Source of the DNA: Ariolimax columbianus
Taxonomy: Eukaryota > Mollusca > Gastropoda > Stylommatophora > Arionidae
NCBI GenBank assembly: GCA_036924085.1
Contig: JAVGWX010000002.1
Location: forward strand, 153,642,071-153,706,070
DNA length: 64,000 nucleotides
Direction of reading: 5' to 3'
The position numbers and the translations under genes were made by a program. The notes under the pieces were generated by a model. It was not told the DNA's origin and did no database searches. It saw only the letters and a list, made by a program, of their open reading frames with translations. Each line of letters starts with the position of its first letter. Position 1 is the first letter of the stretch. Below, one piece after another: positions 1 to 11,317 of this stretch.

Positions 1-276
1 AGCATTTTGGAGGTAAGACTCCCAGCAGACCATCTCATCATCGTATGGGTGGGCGACCGTGCAAGCAAAGCAAGTCAAAGGCCGTCGTCCATCGCGAACG
101 ATGATGGCATAATTTATTTTGCTATCGCTATTTTTAGTAAGGATTAACTGCGCTACTTTTTATCCTCACTCTCTCGTCTCGAACCGCCCGACCCCAGTGG
201 CAAGTCAAGGACAAGACGACTAGGAGGTGGCTACGAGATGCATGGGACTCCGCATCAAGCACCCGTGCAAAAAAAC

Positions 277-348
277 GGTGGAGTCTGGTGTCGAACCGAC
301 ACCACCTGATCACGAGGCCGACAGCTCTAGCACTTCGCTACGGAACCC
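277..348 (-). repeat. tRNA-like SINE head (candidate)
   Basis: Read on the minus strand, this 72-nt stretch has a perfect match to the RNA polymerase III B box (GGTTCGACACC, about 288-298) and an A-box-like TAGCGAAGTGC (about 330-340) at tRNA-like spacing. The acceptor stem does not pair, so it is not a functional tRNA gene; a tRNA-derived SINE head or a tRNA pseudogene is more likely. The G/C palindrome around the B box could also give the match by chance. Confidence 0.3.
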
Positions 349-1490
349 CCGTGGGCAGCCGTGTATAATCATTTCGTCACCAAAACATCGTTCTGATTGT
401 CCATCTGTTATCTAGCGTGCACACCACGTGGCCAACCCAGTAAAATACTTGTAAAACTCTCAAACCGGTCTCACTAGGCAATCTCTTTCACAGAACCCAA
501 AATAAAAAGACGCAACGGGGAGCAAAAGAAAACACGCATGAGAGAGCTGGAAGCCGATACAAGGAAAATTGAAGAACCTGGAAGGAGATTAAGAAAACAG
601 CACCGGGCAGGTCTGCTTGAGAGCTCTGGTTGATAGCCTGTGCATCCCAAGGTGACAGGGACGAAGAAGAAGTCGCCTTCTATGACACGGCATTAGCGTG
701 AGTTGTCTCATTAGCTTCATTCCAGTATTTCAGCCTTGATGAACACATCGAGGGTATGTCAAACCTGTAGGAGTAGAAATAATGTTCTATGCTCAAAGAA
801 CTAAACGCCTTAAAGTTATTGTTTATGCACGTTAGAAACGTAAAACAAATTAAATTTTAATAAACTAAAAAATAAAAATAAAAATTTCTGTTCAGTTTCT
901 TGACACTATTTGTAGACCTGCGACCGAAGGCTTACTGGCTACACTTTGGGGGGTACACTGTATGCGGGATCAGTCAGTTGTCAATGTAATTACCTAGTAA
1001 TTTACGTTCTTCCTTTTTTATAAATTAATTAAACTGAAAATCTGTTTGTTCACTCTACAATTTACAAGCGAACCACCAACTGAACCAAATTTTACGGTTA
1101 CCTTTTGTGAAGGTTATGACATTACTTGCTACATAGCATTTGGATACATCACCCGTATCTTCGATTTTAACCCCGTTGACACTTGAAGAAAACGGGTCCT
1201 CTGTGTTCTGCATTTGTAGCACCACTGAATGTTTGATACCCCAAAAACAAAGAATATTGTTTGTAACTGTTTGTGTGTTGTAGGGGCTTGCATTTATTCT
1301 TGCTAAGTTACTCGTTCCTTCTTAAATGTTTGTGATTGAGAAAATGTATTTCAACTATGAAATTTTTTTTTGTAAAGAAAGATAATCTAGTTAAATTGAA
1401 ATGTTAGTGATTCTGATAATTATTTCCCCTGCATTCGTCATTTATATTTTGGTTTTTTATTTAATTGTTCTTCGAAAAATGGTTTTCGGG
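349..1490. other. Unique AT-rich DNA, no gene seen
   Basis: I see no convincing coding region, RNA gene or repeat structure here. All frames are closed by frequent stops, and the base composition becomes AT-rich from about 800. Confidence 0.6.
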
Positions 1491-1492
1491 TA

Positions 1493-4393
1493 GTGGGTTG
1501 GATTGATGTATAGGTGGATGGGTGGTGGGATGGATGGTTGGGGGGTTGGACTGATGTATGGGTGGATGGTTGGTGGGATGGATGGTTGGGGGGTTGGACT
1601 GATGTATGGGTGGATGGTTGGGGGGATGGATGGTTGGGGGGTTGGATTGATGAATGGGTGGATGGGTTGTGGGATGGATGGTTGGGGGGGGGGGGTTGGA
1701 CTGATGTATGGGTGGATGGGTTGTGGGATGGATGGTTGGGGTGTTAGATTGATGGATAGGTGGATGGGTGGTGGGATGGATGGTTGGGGGGTTGGACTGA
1801 TGTATGGGTGGATGGGTGGTGGGATGGATGGTTGGGGGGTTGGACTGATGTATGGGTGGATGGTTGGTGGGATGGATGGTTGGGGGGTTGGATTGATGGA
1901 TGGGTGGATGGGTTGTGGGATGAATGGTTGGGGGGGGGGGTTGGACTGATGTATGGGTGGATGGGTGGTGGGATGGATGGTTGGGGTGTTGGATTGATGG
2001 ATAGGTGGATGGGTGGTGGGATGGATGGTTGGGGGGGTTGGACTGATGTATGGGTGGATGGGTGGTGGGATGGATGGTTGGGGTGTTGGAATGATGGATG
2101 GGTAGATGGGTGGTGGGATGGATGGTTGGGGGGGTTGGACTGATGTATGGGTGGATGGGTGGTGGGTTGGACGGTTGGGGTGTTGGATTGATGGATGGGT
2201 AGATGGGTGGTGGGATGGATGGTTGGGGTGTTGGATTGGTAGATGGGTGGTGGGATGGATGGTTGGGGGGTTGGACTGATGTATTGGTGGATAGTTGGTG
2301 GGATGGATGGATGGGGTGTTGGATTGATGGATAGATGGATGGTTGGTGGGATGGATGGTTGGGGGGTTGGACTGATGTATGGGTGGATGGTTGGTGGGAT
2401 GGATGGTTGGGGGGTTGGACTGATGTATGTGTCGTGGGTTGGATTGATGTATGTGTGGTGGGTTGGATTGATGGATAGATGGATGGGTGGTGTGATGGAT
2501 GGTTGGGGGGGGGGGGGTTGGATTGATGGATAGGTGGATGGTTGGTGGGATGGATGGTTGAGGGGTTAGACTGATGTATGTGTTGTGGGTTGGATTGATG
2601 TATAGGTGGTGGGATGGAAGGTTGGGGGGTTGGATTGATGGATGGGTGGATGAGTGGTGGGATGGATGGTTGGGGTGTTGGATTGATGGATGGGTGGATG
2701 AGTGGTGTGATGGGTGGTTTGGGGGTTGGACTGATGTATGTGTCGTGGGTTGGATTGATGTATGTGTGGTGGGTTGGATTGATTAATAGGTGGATGGGTG
2801 GTGGGATGGATGGTTGGGGGGTTGGATTGATGAATGTGTCGTGGGCTGGATTGATGTATGTGTGGTCAGTTGGATTGATTGATAGGTGGATGGGTGGTGG
2901 GATGGATGATTGGAGGGTTGTACTGATGTATGTGTCGTGGGTTGGATTGATGCATAGGTGGATGGGTGGTGGGATAGATGGTTGGGGGCTTGGATTGATG
3001 GATGGGTGGTGGGATGGATTGTTTGGGGGTTGGATTGATGGATGGGTGGATGGGTGGTGGGATGGATGGTTGGGGGGTTGTACTGATGTATGTGTCGTGG
3101 GTTGGATTGATGCATAGGTGGATGGGTGATGGGATAGATGGTTGGGGGCTTGGATTGATGGATGGGTGGTGGGATGGATGGTTTGGGGGTTGGATTGATG
3201 GATGGGTGGATGGGTGGTGGGATGGATGGTTGGGGCGTTGTACTGATGTATGTGTCGTGGGTTGGATTGATGCATAGGTGGGTGGGTGGTGGGATAGATG
3301 ATTGAGGGCTTGGATTGATTGATGGGTAGATGGGTGGTGGGATGGATGGTTGAGGGGTTGGATTTATGGATGGATGGTGGGTGGTGAGATGGATGGTTGG
3401 GGGGTTGGATTGATGGGTGTGTGGTGGGTGGTGGGATAGATGGTTGGGGGCTTGGATTGATAGATGGGTGGTGGGGTGGATGGTTGGGGGGTTGGATTGA
3501 TGGATGGGTGGATGGGTTGTGGGAAGGATGGTTGGGGGGGGGGGGAGTTGAATTGATGGATGGATGGATTGGTGGTGGAATGGATGGTTGAGGGGTTGGA
3601 TTGCTGGATGGGTAGATGGGTTGTGGGATCGATGGTTGAGGGGTGGTGGTATGGATGGTTGGGGGTTGGATTGATGTATGTGTGGTGGGTTGGATTGATG
3701 GATAGGTGGATGGGTGGTGGGATGGATGGTTGGTTGGGGGGGGGGGGGTTGGATTGATGGATGGGTAGATGGGTGGTGGGATGGATGGGTGGATGGGTGG
3801 TGGTATGGATGGTTGGGGGTTGGATTGATGTATGTGTGGTGGGTTGGATTGATGGATAGGTGGATGGGTGGTGGTGGGATGGATGGATGGTTGGGGGGGG
3901 GAGGGTTGGATTGATGGATAGGTGGATGGGTGGTGGGATGGATGGATGGTTGGGGGGGATTGGATTGACGTATGGGTGGATGGGTGGTGGGATGGATGGT
4001 TGGGGGGGGGAGGTTGGATTGATAGATGGGTGGTGGGCAGGATGGTTGGGGGGTTGGATTGACGTATGGGTGGATGGGTGGTGGGATGGATGATTAGGGG
4101 GGGGAGGTTGGATTGATAGATGGGTGGTGGGCAGGATGGTTGGGGGGTTGGATTGATGGATGGGTGGATGGGTGGTGGGATGGATGGTTGGGGGTTGGAT
4201 TGATGGATGGGTGGATGGGTGGTGGGATGGATGGTTGGGGTGGTTGGATTGATGTATGGGTAGATGGGTGGTGGGATGGATGGTTTGGGGGTTTGATTGA
4301 TGGATGGATGGATTGGTGGTGGGATTGATGGTTGGGGTGGTTCGATTGATGTATGGGTGGTGATTTGGATTGATGGATGGGTAGATGAGTTAT
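1493..4393. repeat. 48-bp G-rich minisatellite
   Basis: About 2.9 kb of tandem units near 48 bp are built from GGATGG, GGTGGG, TTGGGG and GATTGATG words. Variable G runs (up to about 10) cause small length changes. The plus strand is almost free of C. The unit is a multiple of three and lacks stops on the minus strand, so a 1035-codon open frame (16-residue repeat rich in Pro, His, Thr, Ile) runs through it; this is a repeat by-product and not a gene. Internal variants (units with ATGTATGTGTCGTGGG) recur in blocks from about 2400 to 3300, suggesting higher-order amplification. Confidence 0.95.
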
Positions 4394-4395
4394 GA

Positions 4396-4935
4396 AGATG
4401 GAATGGAGGGTACAAAGAATACAATCCAGAAAATGACAGCATAGAAAAACATGATAGAGATGGGAAGACAAAGATCTTCAGATTGAGAACGGGATATTGC
4501 AGATTCAGTGCCCATCTCCACAAAATGGGTGTCAGAGACACCGCCATGTGCGATTGTGAAGCACCCAAGAAATCACCAAAACATTGCCTGCAGCGCTGCC
4601 TACCTTATACAGACCAAAGAGAGACAGTCTGGCCTGCAGGGCTGCCTAACTTATACAGACCAAAGAGAGACAGTCTGGCCTGCAGGGCTTCCTAACTTAA
4701 ACAGACCAAAGAGAGACAGTCTGGCCTGCAGGGCTGCCTAACTTATACAAACCAAAGAGAGACAGTCTGGCCTGCAGGGCTGCCTAACTTACACAGACAA
4801 AAGAGAGACAGTCTGGCCTGCAGGGACGATGATGTTCGAAAAGCTGTGGGGACAGGCGAAGACCTGAAGCACACTATCTCCTTAGTGAACCTCATCGGAC
4901 TAGAAGCAAAACATCCTTTGATCGAAGAAGAATAA
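4396..4935 (+). pseudogene. LINE ORF2 C-terminal remnant (post-RNase H region)
   Basis: The plus strand encodes [12 protein letters not shown], then a Cys/His cluster ([15 protein letters not shown]) and DQRETVWP. It aligns residue by residue with the end of the better-preserved RNase H element at 29153-29920 (VVFRLRTGHNRL, ECPCGTG..EHLLQNCP, DQREQIWP), which supports the call. The frame is open from 4396 with W.GGYKEY upstream. It is then disrupted by five tandem 46-bp units, after which the terminal coding part (from DDDVRKAVG to EEE) runs to TAA at 4933-4935. The 5-prime side is cut abruptly by the G-rich minisatellite. It is a dead, 5-prime-truncated copy. Confidence 0.75.
4587..4820 (+). 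repeat. 46-bp tandem repeat inside LINE remnant
   Basis: Five units of exactly 46 bp start at 4587, 4633, 4679, 4725 and 4771. Each runs from CCTGCAGGGCTGCC to GACAGTCTGG and differs by only a few bases. The unit is the coding sequence around [13 protein letters not shown] of the enclosing LINE, so the expansion arose after that element inserted. Because 46 is not a multiple of three, each unit shifts the reading frame. Confidence 0.9.
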
Positions 4936-4959
4936 GAAGATCCATGAGCTAACTGATGG

Positions 4960-5303
4960 ATGGCTTGTATGATGGATTAGTGGGTCTGTTGGAATATTTC
5001 ATGGGCTGATGGGTGGGTTTTGAGATTGATGGATGGATGAGAGGTCGGCTGGATTGGTAGTGGGATGATTCGGTGGTGGGATGGATGGGAGGTTGGATGA
5101 TGGGAGGTGGGATGATGGGTGGTGAAATGGATGAGAGGTGGGCTGGATGGGAGGTAGGATGGATGAGAGGTGGGCTTAATGGGTGGTGAGATGGATGGGT
5201 GGTGGGATGGATGGGATGTGGGATGGATGAGAGGTCGGCTGGATGGGTGGTGGGATGGATGGGTGGTGGGATGGATGGGTGGTGGGATGGATGGGTGGTG
5301 GGA
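4960..5303. repeat. 16-bp GGATGG-type minisatellite
   Basis: These are tandem units near 16 bp (GGGTGGTGGGATGGAT), most regular from 5160 to 5303 and more degenerate to the left. It resembles the words of the larger array at 1.5-4.4 kb but has a shorter period. Minus-strand open frames rich in His, Pro and Ser are by-products. Confidence 0.9.
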
Positions 5304-5321
5304 CATTGTTCTTTATAATTA

Positions 5322-5890
5322 TTATTGTGCAATCTCTATAACTTCGGATTTCTCTATGTTGATTTTAATTATGAAATCCGTAAAGATCACATTAAGATTG
5401 TTAATATGTTTCTGCAGTTGTTTTTCTGATGTTGCTATTATTACTTGGTCATCAGCAAAGAGAAGTTCATTTAATTGATTACTGAGGCTGTTTCCCTTAC
5501 TAAATTCTTTTTGACATATTGCGTCTATATATGTGATAAACAGTAAGGAAGATAGTACACAACCTTGTCGTACACAGGATCTGATATGATCTTTTTCGGA
5601 ATGTCCTGCGTTTCTTCTTACTGTACATCGGCTATTAACATAACGACTTTTGCATAGATTGGTCAAATGTTTATTTACTCCATATCCTTTTAATGTTGTC
5701 CGTAGTTAATATATTTTCACTCGATCGAATGCCTTCTCTTGGCCTACGAAAGCAACTGGCAGTGTCTGTTCGTACTTGATTGTTTTCTCCGCTAGTTGAA
5801 TGAGCGCGGAGATTGCATCTGTAAAGTTCCTGTTTTTTCTAAATGAAATCTGTTCTTCGCTAAGCTGCATGTCTATGACTGTGAACAGTT
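5322..5890 (-). pseudogene. Non-LTR reverse transcriptase fragment
   Basis: On the minus strand the order of RT blocks is intact. An N-terminal palm part LSEEQISFRKNR..DAI (RT1-2) is followed by motif A AFVGQEKAFDRV. Motif B is CVRQGCVLSSLLF, motif C is LLFADDQVIIA, and motif D-like KINIEKSEVI comes last. One in-frame TAA (minus strand, 5706-5708) follows FDRVKIY; the frame is otherwise continuous for about 180 codons. The second Asp of the FADD box is present, so the loss of function comes from truncation and the stop codon. The C-terminal side ends next to the 16-bp minisatellite. Family: LINE with an FADD box, probably RTE/I-like. No endonuclease part is seen. Confidence 0.85.
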
Positions 5891-5974
5891 TTTTCTCTCC
5901 ATTTTACAGAATATTTTTCCTGCATGGCTACGTACTGATTTTACTCTATATTGTCTATAGTCTGTTTACTGCCC

Positions 5975-6200
5975 TTATATGTCTATGTATATGTGTGTGT
6001 ATGTGTGTTTATATATGTATGTGTGTCGGTATGTATGTGTATACATGTGTGCATGTGTGTGTGTATGTATGTATGTATGTATGTGTGTGTGTGTATGTGT
6101 ATGTGTATGAGTGTGTATGCATGTATGTATGCAATTTATGTATGTATGTATGTATGTATGTATGTATGTATGAATGCATGTATGTATGTTTTTACGTTTG
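5975..6200. repeat. TATG/TGTG microsatellite
   Basis: The sequence is a run of TATG and TGTG tetranucleotides with scattered substitutions, grading into the GATA array to its right. Confidence 0.95.
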
Positions 6201-6204
6201 TATG

Positions 6205-6630
<426 letters not shown>

Positions 6631-6929
6631 GAACGTACACACAACTAAATATATTGAAGAATAGCGAGGTCAGAGAATGTCAGCCTGCTATATGTGAACT
6701 TAATGCAATGGTTTGTCACTGGACGTTGTTTTAATGGACATTTACTTTCCAGCTTTTTTTCCCGAGGAACCAGGTTTAATTCTACATTTTTATCAAATTT
6801 TCGAAACTTGCGCGTTGTATTTCTTTAGCTTAGAGACATTATTAGTGATCATGCTGACATCAGAGGAATGTTGCGTGCATAGTAGGTCACGGAGTGGGCT
6901 TGGTTAGACATCATTGAAACCGTCTATAG

Positions 6930-7095
6930 CATTACGAGATGATCATTATTCTGGAATCCCGTAAGGAAGAGAGGCAGAGGCAGACAAAGACATGCAAGGA
7001 GGAGAGAGTTACAAGCGAACATAAAGGGCACAGAAAACAGTTTGACTCAGACTTTTGCAGGTGGCACAGGACATAAATACTTGGCATGTATTTAT
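6930..7095 (+). pseudogene. LINE ORF2 3-prime end fragment
   Basis: One plus frame reads WNPVRKRGRGRQRHARRREL, then QANIKGTENSLTQTF. This resembles the basic tail of LINE reverse transcriptases (W.P.GKR.RGR...TWRR......M..SW) seen more clearly at 21250 and 40340 in this window. It is short and degraded, and no other RT motif precedes it. Confidence 0.45.
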
Positions 7096-7274
7096 TGAAC
7101 ACCTGTTCCTTTGGGAGTGGGAGTGTTTTAATTGATTGATGGATTAATTGAATGACAAGTGTCACACCAAACGGTTTGGATGTTGGCCTATGACTACACA
7201 TCTTCAGCAGGGCAGGCATGTTGTGCTAGTCTGTACAGTTTGTTGCGACTTTTATTTTTAATTTTAATTTTATG

Positions 7275-7530
7275 TGTTTGTCGCACTAGTTTCTACTGGC
7301 TGAGGCGCGCCTATTCCACCCTAGACCGTGGTCAATTTGGGCGATATTAAGACGCATAAACCAGTGCTTGGATGTATGTGTGCATCTGTATGTACCTATG
7401 CTAGGTTTGTGCGCTCTCAGAAGACAGCCCAACCAAACGTGTGAAAGTTGTGCAAGAGTGTGACTGTAGAACAGCGTCAAATGAAACAGAGTGAGGTAAG
7501 AAGAGAGAGGAAGAGAGTCCAGGATCCGTT
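7275..7530 (+). repeat. Dispersed repeat family C, copy 1
   Basis: It shares about 250 bp in the same orientation with 52690-52985: TTTCTACTGG, GGCGCG, ACGCATAAACCAGT, GTATGTAC, TATGCTAGGTTTGTGCGC, GTGTGAAAGTTGTGCAAGAG and CAGAGTGAGGTAAGA all occur in order. This copy lacks about 30 bp (TTGCAATGGAAGGACC...) that the second copy has before GTGTGAAAG. No coding capacity is seen. The class is unknown; it could be a SINE or the untranslated end of a LINE. Confidence 0.85.
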
Positions 7531-7866
7531 CGTTGCGACTTCAGTGTTTGGCGTCCTTTATGCCTCATTCCCATATATCATCTCAGTGAACATCACCAAT
7601 AGGAATATACAGCTTAGTTATAGTTTGCATTTTATTTATTAAATTGTTTAGACTTACAAGATGGTTGTGACCTGCTTGGCTGTGTGTTTGTGCAAACAAC
7701 ATGCTGCCATATTGACCTAGTTAAAGTATGCCTTATTCTTTCCGTACATTTCTTGCGACCACAAATTATGTTTTGTCTAGACTAAGGGAAATCATCTGGA
7801 ACACGTTGCAAATTTGGTTTATTTACGATTATGTTCCTTAGAAAGGAACAACCGAAGTTCGCTAAT

Positions 7867-8097
7867 TCAGCTTGTCATTGATATTGTCTTACAATCGCCG
7901 TCAAATAAAAGTTCACTGGAGTCAGGGGGAGGAGATTTTGCTCGGGGATTGCCCTTGCTTAACCCATCCGCAAAAATTTGTACCTGGAACTTCCTGCGTT
8001 CATCTTGTAATATTGTTACAATATACACATCGATATTCACTGCGGTGAAATCGTTGATAGAAACATGTAAAGGTAAAAGCTCACCGAACTTGTCAGG
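7867..8097 (-). other. Unrecognised 76-codon open frame
   Basis: The minus strand is open between TAA (8098-8100) and TGA (7867-7869), reading FGELLPLHVSINDF, then VNIDVYIVTILQDERRKF and a Pro-rich stretch. The residue mix looks more like real protein than the low-complexity frames nearby. There is no start codon near the left end and no strong splice acceptor, and I do not recognise the family. It could be an exon, a piece of an unknown transposon or chance. Confidence 0.2.
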
Positions 8098-8367
8098 TTA
8101 CACACGAAATGGAATCTTTGTTACTAACACAACACTTTGGTAACGGAACAAGAACAAACGAAAACAGTGAACAATTCACAACGAAAACCAAGACATGATG
8201 TACGACAACGATGCAATACAGTTTTGAATTCGCATCAATTACAGTTACCAGGAGGTGTCTAGGACTGTTTTAGTTACGGTGTGCCAGTAAGGGACATGGT
8301 CAAACCAAACAAGAAATGGTCAGTATGATTACAGTTAGATTAACTATATATATATCTTTTGTACGCC

Positions 8368-8690
8368 CTGAAACGGACGTTAAGTGGCGGGTTGTTGAAG
8401 TTTTCTTCACAACTCGAGCATGCTGATGAAGGTTGACCGAGGTCCGCCAGACGGTTGTGCTTAACTTCGCTTCATATATGTGTCATTCATTACTACGTGG
8501 ATCACGTCGATCCCTCACCACGGTAGTCAGGTTGCCATGAAAACAGACGGTTTCCACGAAGGGCTGCGTGGAAGACGAGGTGAGGGTCTTGGCCAGTATA
8601 TTTTGCCGGACCCCGACTAACATGTCTGATCAGTATGTTGTACCTCATCAGACGTTAGTCTTCCTCCTCGCAGACTTTACGTAGACATGT
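8368..8690 (-). repeat. SINE/MITE-like family A, copy 1
   Basis: The reverse complement matches the elements at 33415-34275 and 35893-36150 along their length. Shared blocks in order are GATCAGACATGTTAGTC, ACTGGCCAAGAC, TGGAAAC.G.CTGTTTTCA, GGTGAG, CGTAGTA.TGA, CAACCTTCATCAGCA and CCACTTAACGTC..TTTCAGGGCG. This copy has only about one and a half of the internal 37-bp units and probably shows the ancestral structure. No coding sequence is seen. Confidence 0.85.
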
Positions 8691-9124
8691 TCTCAATGTC
8701 TGCCGTCTCAATGGGAAGAGCAGAGGAACAACATGACCCTCACTACATAATGATCAAATTTACTGAAGGGCGATGAGGGAAGCCAAAGATGCCCTGACGT
8801 GTTTATAAAGGCACTAGAAGTGATGTATTTTAGAGCAAACGGCGAAGAAGGAAAACAGTGCTTCTGATTCCACTTTGATTGTCCCCAGCCTTCATTCAAA
8901 GCAGCTGTTGTTTGTTGCCACAATTGTCTCTCCCACGTAAGTTGTCTTACTGAACCCTCCTGAGTCACTCCTAGCAGAATTCCTGTTCTTCAGAAAACTT
9001 CACAGCTAATTATCCAACACTTAATCGATGCGATGTAAGGACGACAACTCTTGTCAGGTTTAACTTGTCCTTTTTTGAGATTGTTCTTCTTGAGTTTTTC
9101 CCTCTTTTGCCATTTTCTTTCGTA

Positions 9125-9215
9125 GCGGGTTACAGGGGCTCTATAATATCTCATGGCGTACTGAAGAAGGTGAGCCTTAGTCCTTCTGACTGTATTGCAA
9201 TGCGAAGCAGCTCAC
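9125..9215 (+). repeat. Dispersed repeat family D, copy 1
   Basis: The block TAGCGGGTTACAGGGGCTC...GGCGTACTGAAGAAGGTGA...TTCTGACTGTATTGC matches 52497-52582 in the same orientation. It is a short conserved piece of an unknown dispersed element. Confidence 0.65.
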
Positions 9216-9394
9216 AAGGCTCACCAAAATTGCTGTTATAGTGCAAATCTTTACCATCTTCACCTCCTGGACAGATTATTTGCATATTGTTCTCTAAGTA
9301 CATTCAAGCGATTGGCTCCTTCCATTCCATATTCAACTCTCACTACCATTCGTAATCTGGGTTTAACTAGCAAAGTCACAAGCTGCTTCCAAAA

Positions 9395-10156
9395 CACAGT
9401 ACAGTTGACAGATACAAGGTACTACCCAAACACAGTACAGTTGACAGATACAAGGTACTACCCAAACACAGTACAGTTGACAGAGACAAGGTACTACCCA
9501 AACACAGTACAGTTGACAGATACAAGGTACTACCCAAACACAGTACAGTTGACAGATACAAGGTACTACCCAAACACAGTACAGTTGACAGAGACAAGGT
9601 ACTACCCAAACACAGTACAGTTGACAGAGACAAGGTACTACCCAAACACAGTACAGTTGACAGAGGCAAGGTACTACCCAAACACAGTACAGTTGACAGA
9701 TACAAGGTACTACCCAAAAAGCACAGTTGACAGGAACCAGCTACTACCCAAAAATTACAGTTGACAGGGACAAGCTACTACCCAAACATAGTACAGTTGA
9801 CAGGGACCAGCTACTACCCAAAAAGTACAGTTGACAGGGACCAGATACTACCCAAAAATTACAGTTGACAGGGACCAGCTACTACCCAAACATAGTACAG
9901 TTGACAGGGACCAGCTACTACCCAAAAAGTACAGTTGACAGGGACCAGCTACTACCCAAAAAGTACAGTTGACAGAGACCAGCTACTACCCAAACATGGT
10001 ACAGTTGACAGGGACCAGCTACTACCCAAAAAGTACAGTTGACAGGGACCAGCTACTACCCAAACATAGTACAGTTGACAGGGACCAGCTACTACCCAAA
10101 CAGTACAGTTGACAGGGACCAGCTACTACCCAAACACAGTACAGTTGACAGGGACT
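9395..10156. repeat. 36/34-bp minisatellite
   Basis: The first nine or so units (9395-9715) are 36 bp (CCCAAACACAGTACAGTTGA + CAGATACAAGGTACTA). From 9716 on, a second subfamily with GGGACCAGCTACTA appears in 34-bp (CCCAAAAAGTAC) and 36-bp (CCCAAACATAGTAC) forms that alternate irregularly. The 36-bp part is a multiple of three, so a spurious open frame spans it. Confidence 0.95.
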
Positions 10157-10199
10157 AGTCCAAGGATCCAAACACTACATTTATTTCAATGTGCCAATC

Positions 10200-11160
10200 A
10201 GAAGTCTGTGCTCTGGAAACTTAAAGTTACGCAGTGTAAGCAGAAAACAGATAATTGTTGGGAGGCTGGGGGAGAGAGGTTGGGGTAGGTAAGGTTGTGA
10301 AAGTACTTTCTGCAAAGTATGTTCATTAGAAAGTTCGTGGCATTTACGCTGAGAAGTGTTTGGAGCGTAAATCGGTGCATAACTGCGTTGTTACATTTTC
10401 TAAAAAATGCTGAACATGGCTGATGAAGCATGACCCTGTCGTCCTGTTTACATTGCAACCGAAGGATCTGCGCGTCAGATGGATGGAGGTTATTTGAACT
10501 GACACACGAGTAATGATAAACCGTGTAGCAACAGCAATATAGTGTTATCATGGTTTAGCCTACATCACAATGCATGGTCCCATCTTGACGAGATATTTTT
10601 TGGCAATGACGAAGAGGTGGAACATGAAGTGAAGATAAGAATGAGATAACAGACCAACAATATCAGGCTGCATGTTTTGGTGCACTAGTAAAGTCATTGC
10701 TTAAGTCTATCAATGTTTTAAGAAAGAGACATTTGTGACTAATTTACTGACTTGCTTCATATAAGCCTTCGTTTCCTGTTTCACTGAGCAACTTATTCAC
10801 CAAATGCAATGTAAACTTTCAAAACAAACAAATAAGCTAAGCTGAGATTTTAGTCAGACAGAGCCAAGAGGGAGCGCTCTATAACTCAGACCCGTTTCTT
10901 ACCAAAATCTGTGTGAAGTTGTCTGTTCAACACCGCTCGAGCTTCAGGCTTTGAAGTAGCGGCTTGACAATTCGTTTCGACAGATCATTGAGGTTATGGA
11001 AATAAATATTTGTCGGACCCTGAGAGAAAATGATAGAACCACTGCAACATTCAAAGCATGTCGTAAATGCTTAAGGGGCAAGGAGAGAGGGGAAAGTGGA
11101 ACATGTACATGGAGAGGAAAAAGACAAAGTTATAGAAACAGAGGAAGAATGAAAAGTAGA
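10200..11160. other. Unique DNA, no gene recognised
   Basis: A 117-codon minus frame (10198-10551) is present, but it is Cys/Leu-rich, has no recognisable domain and lies in ordinary AT-rich DNA. No repeat or RNA gene is evident. Confidence 0.5.
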
Positions 11161-11164
11161 ACTT

Positions 11165-11215
11165 AACTTAACGTCTTCACACTGGTTTAGACGATTCTGC
11201 AGAGTTTAATATGAA
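11165..11215 (-). repeat. Short LINE 3-prime end relic
   Basis: The sequence TTAACGTCTTCACACTGGTT followed by AGACGATTCTGCAGAGTTTA resembles the 3-prime end of the jockey-like element at 53000-53190 (ACTGGTTTATAAGACTCTGCAGAGT) and the block at 52655-52680. It is only about 50 bp long, so the call rests on shared words. Confidence 0.35.
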
Positions 11216-11317
11216 GTACAATAAGCAAAATAGAAGAGCAGGTAAAGGAAAAACTAGATGATAAAAGAGAAAAAAGAAGTAGAGGATGAAGAAGAAGAAG
11301 ATTAACAAACAGGAGAC

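Noticed and set aside
277..348. A functional tRNA gene
   Set aside because: Internal promoter boxes are present, but the acceptor stem does not pair.
1461..4568. A 1035-codon minus-strand open frame rich in Pro, His, Thr and Ser
   Set aside because: It is the translation of a 48-bp stop-free minisatellite and its frame ends in unrelated DNA; no domain or start context supports a gene.
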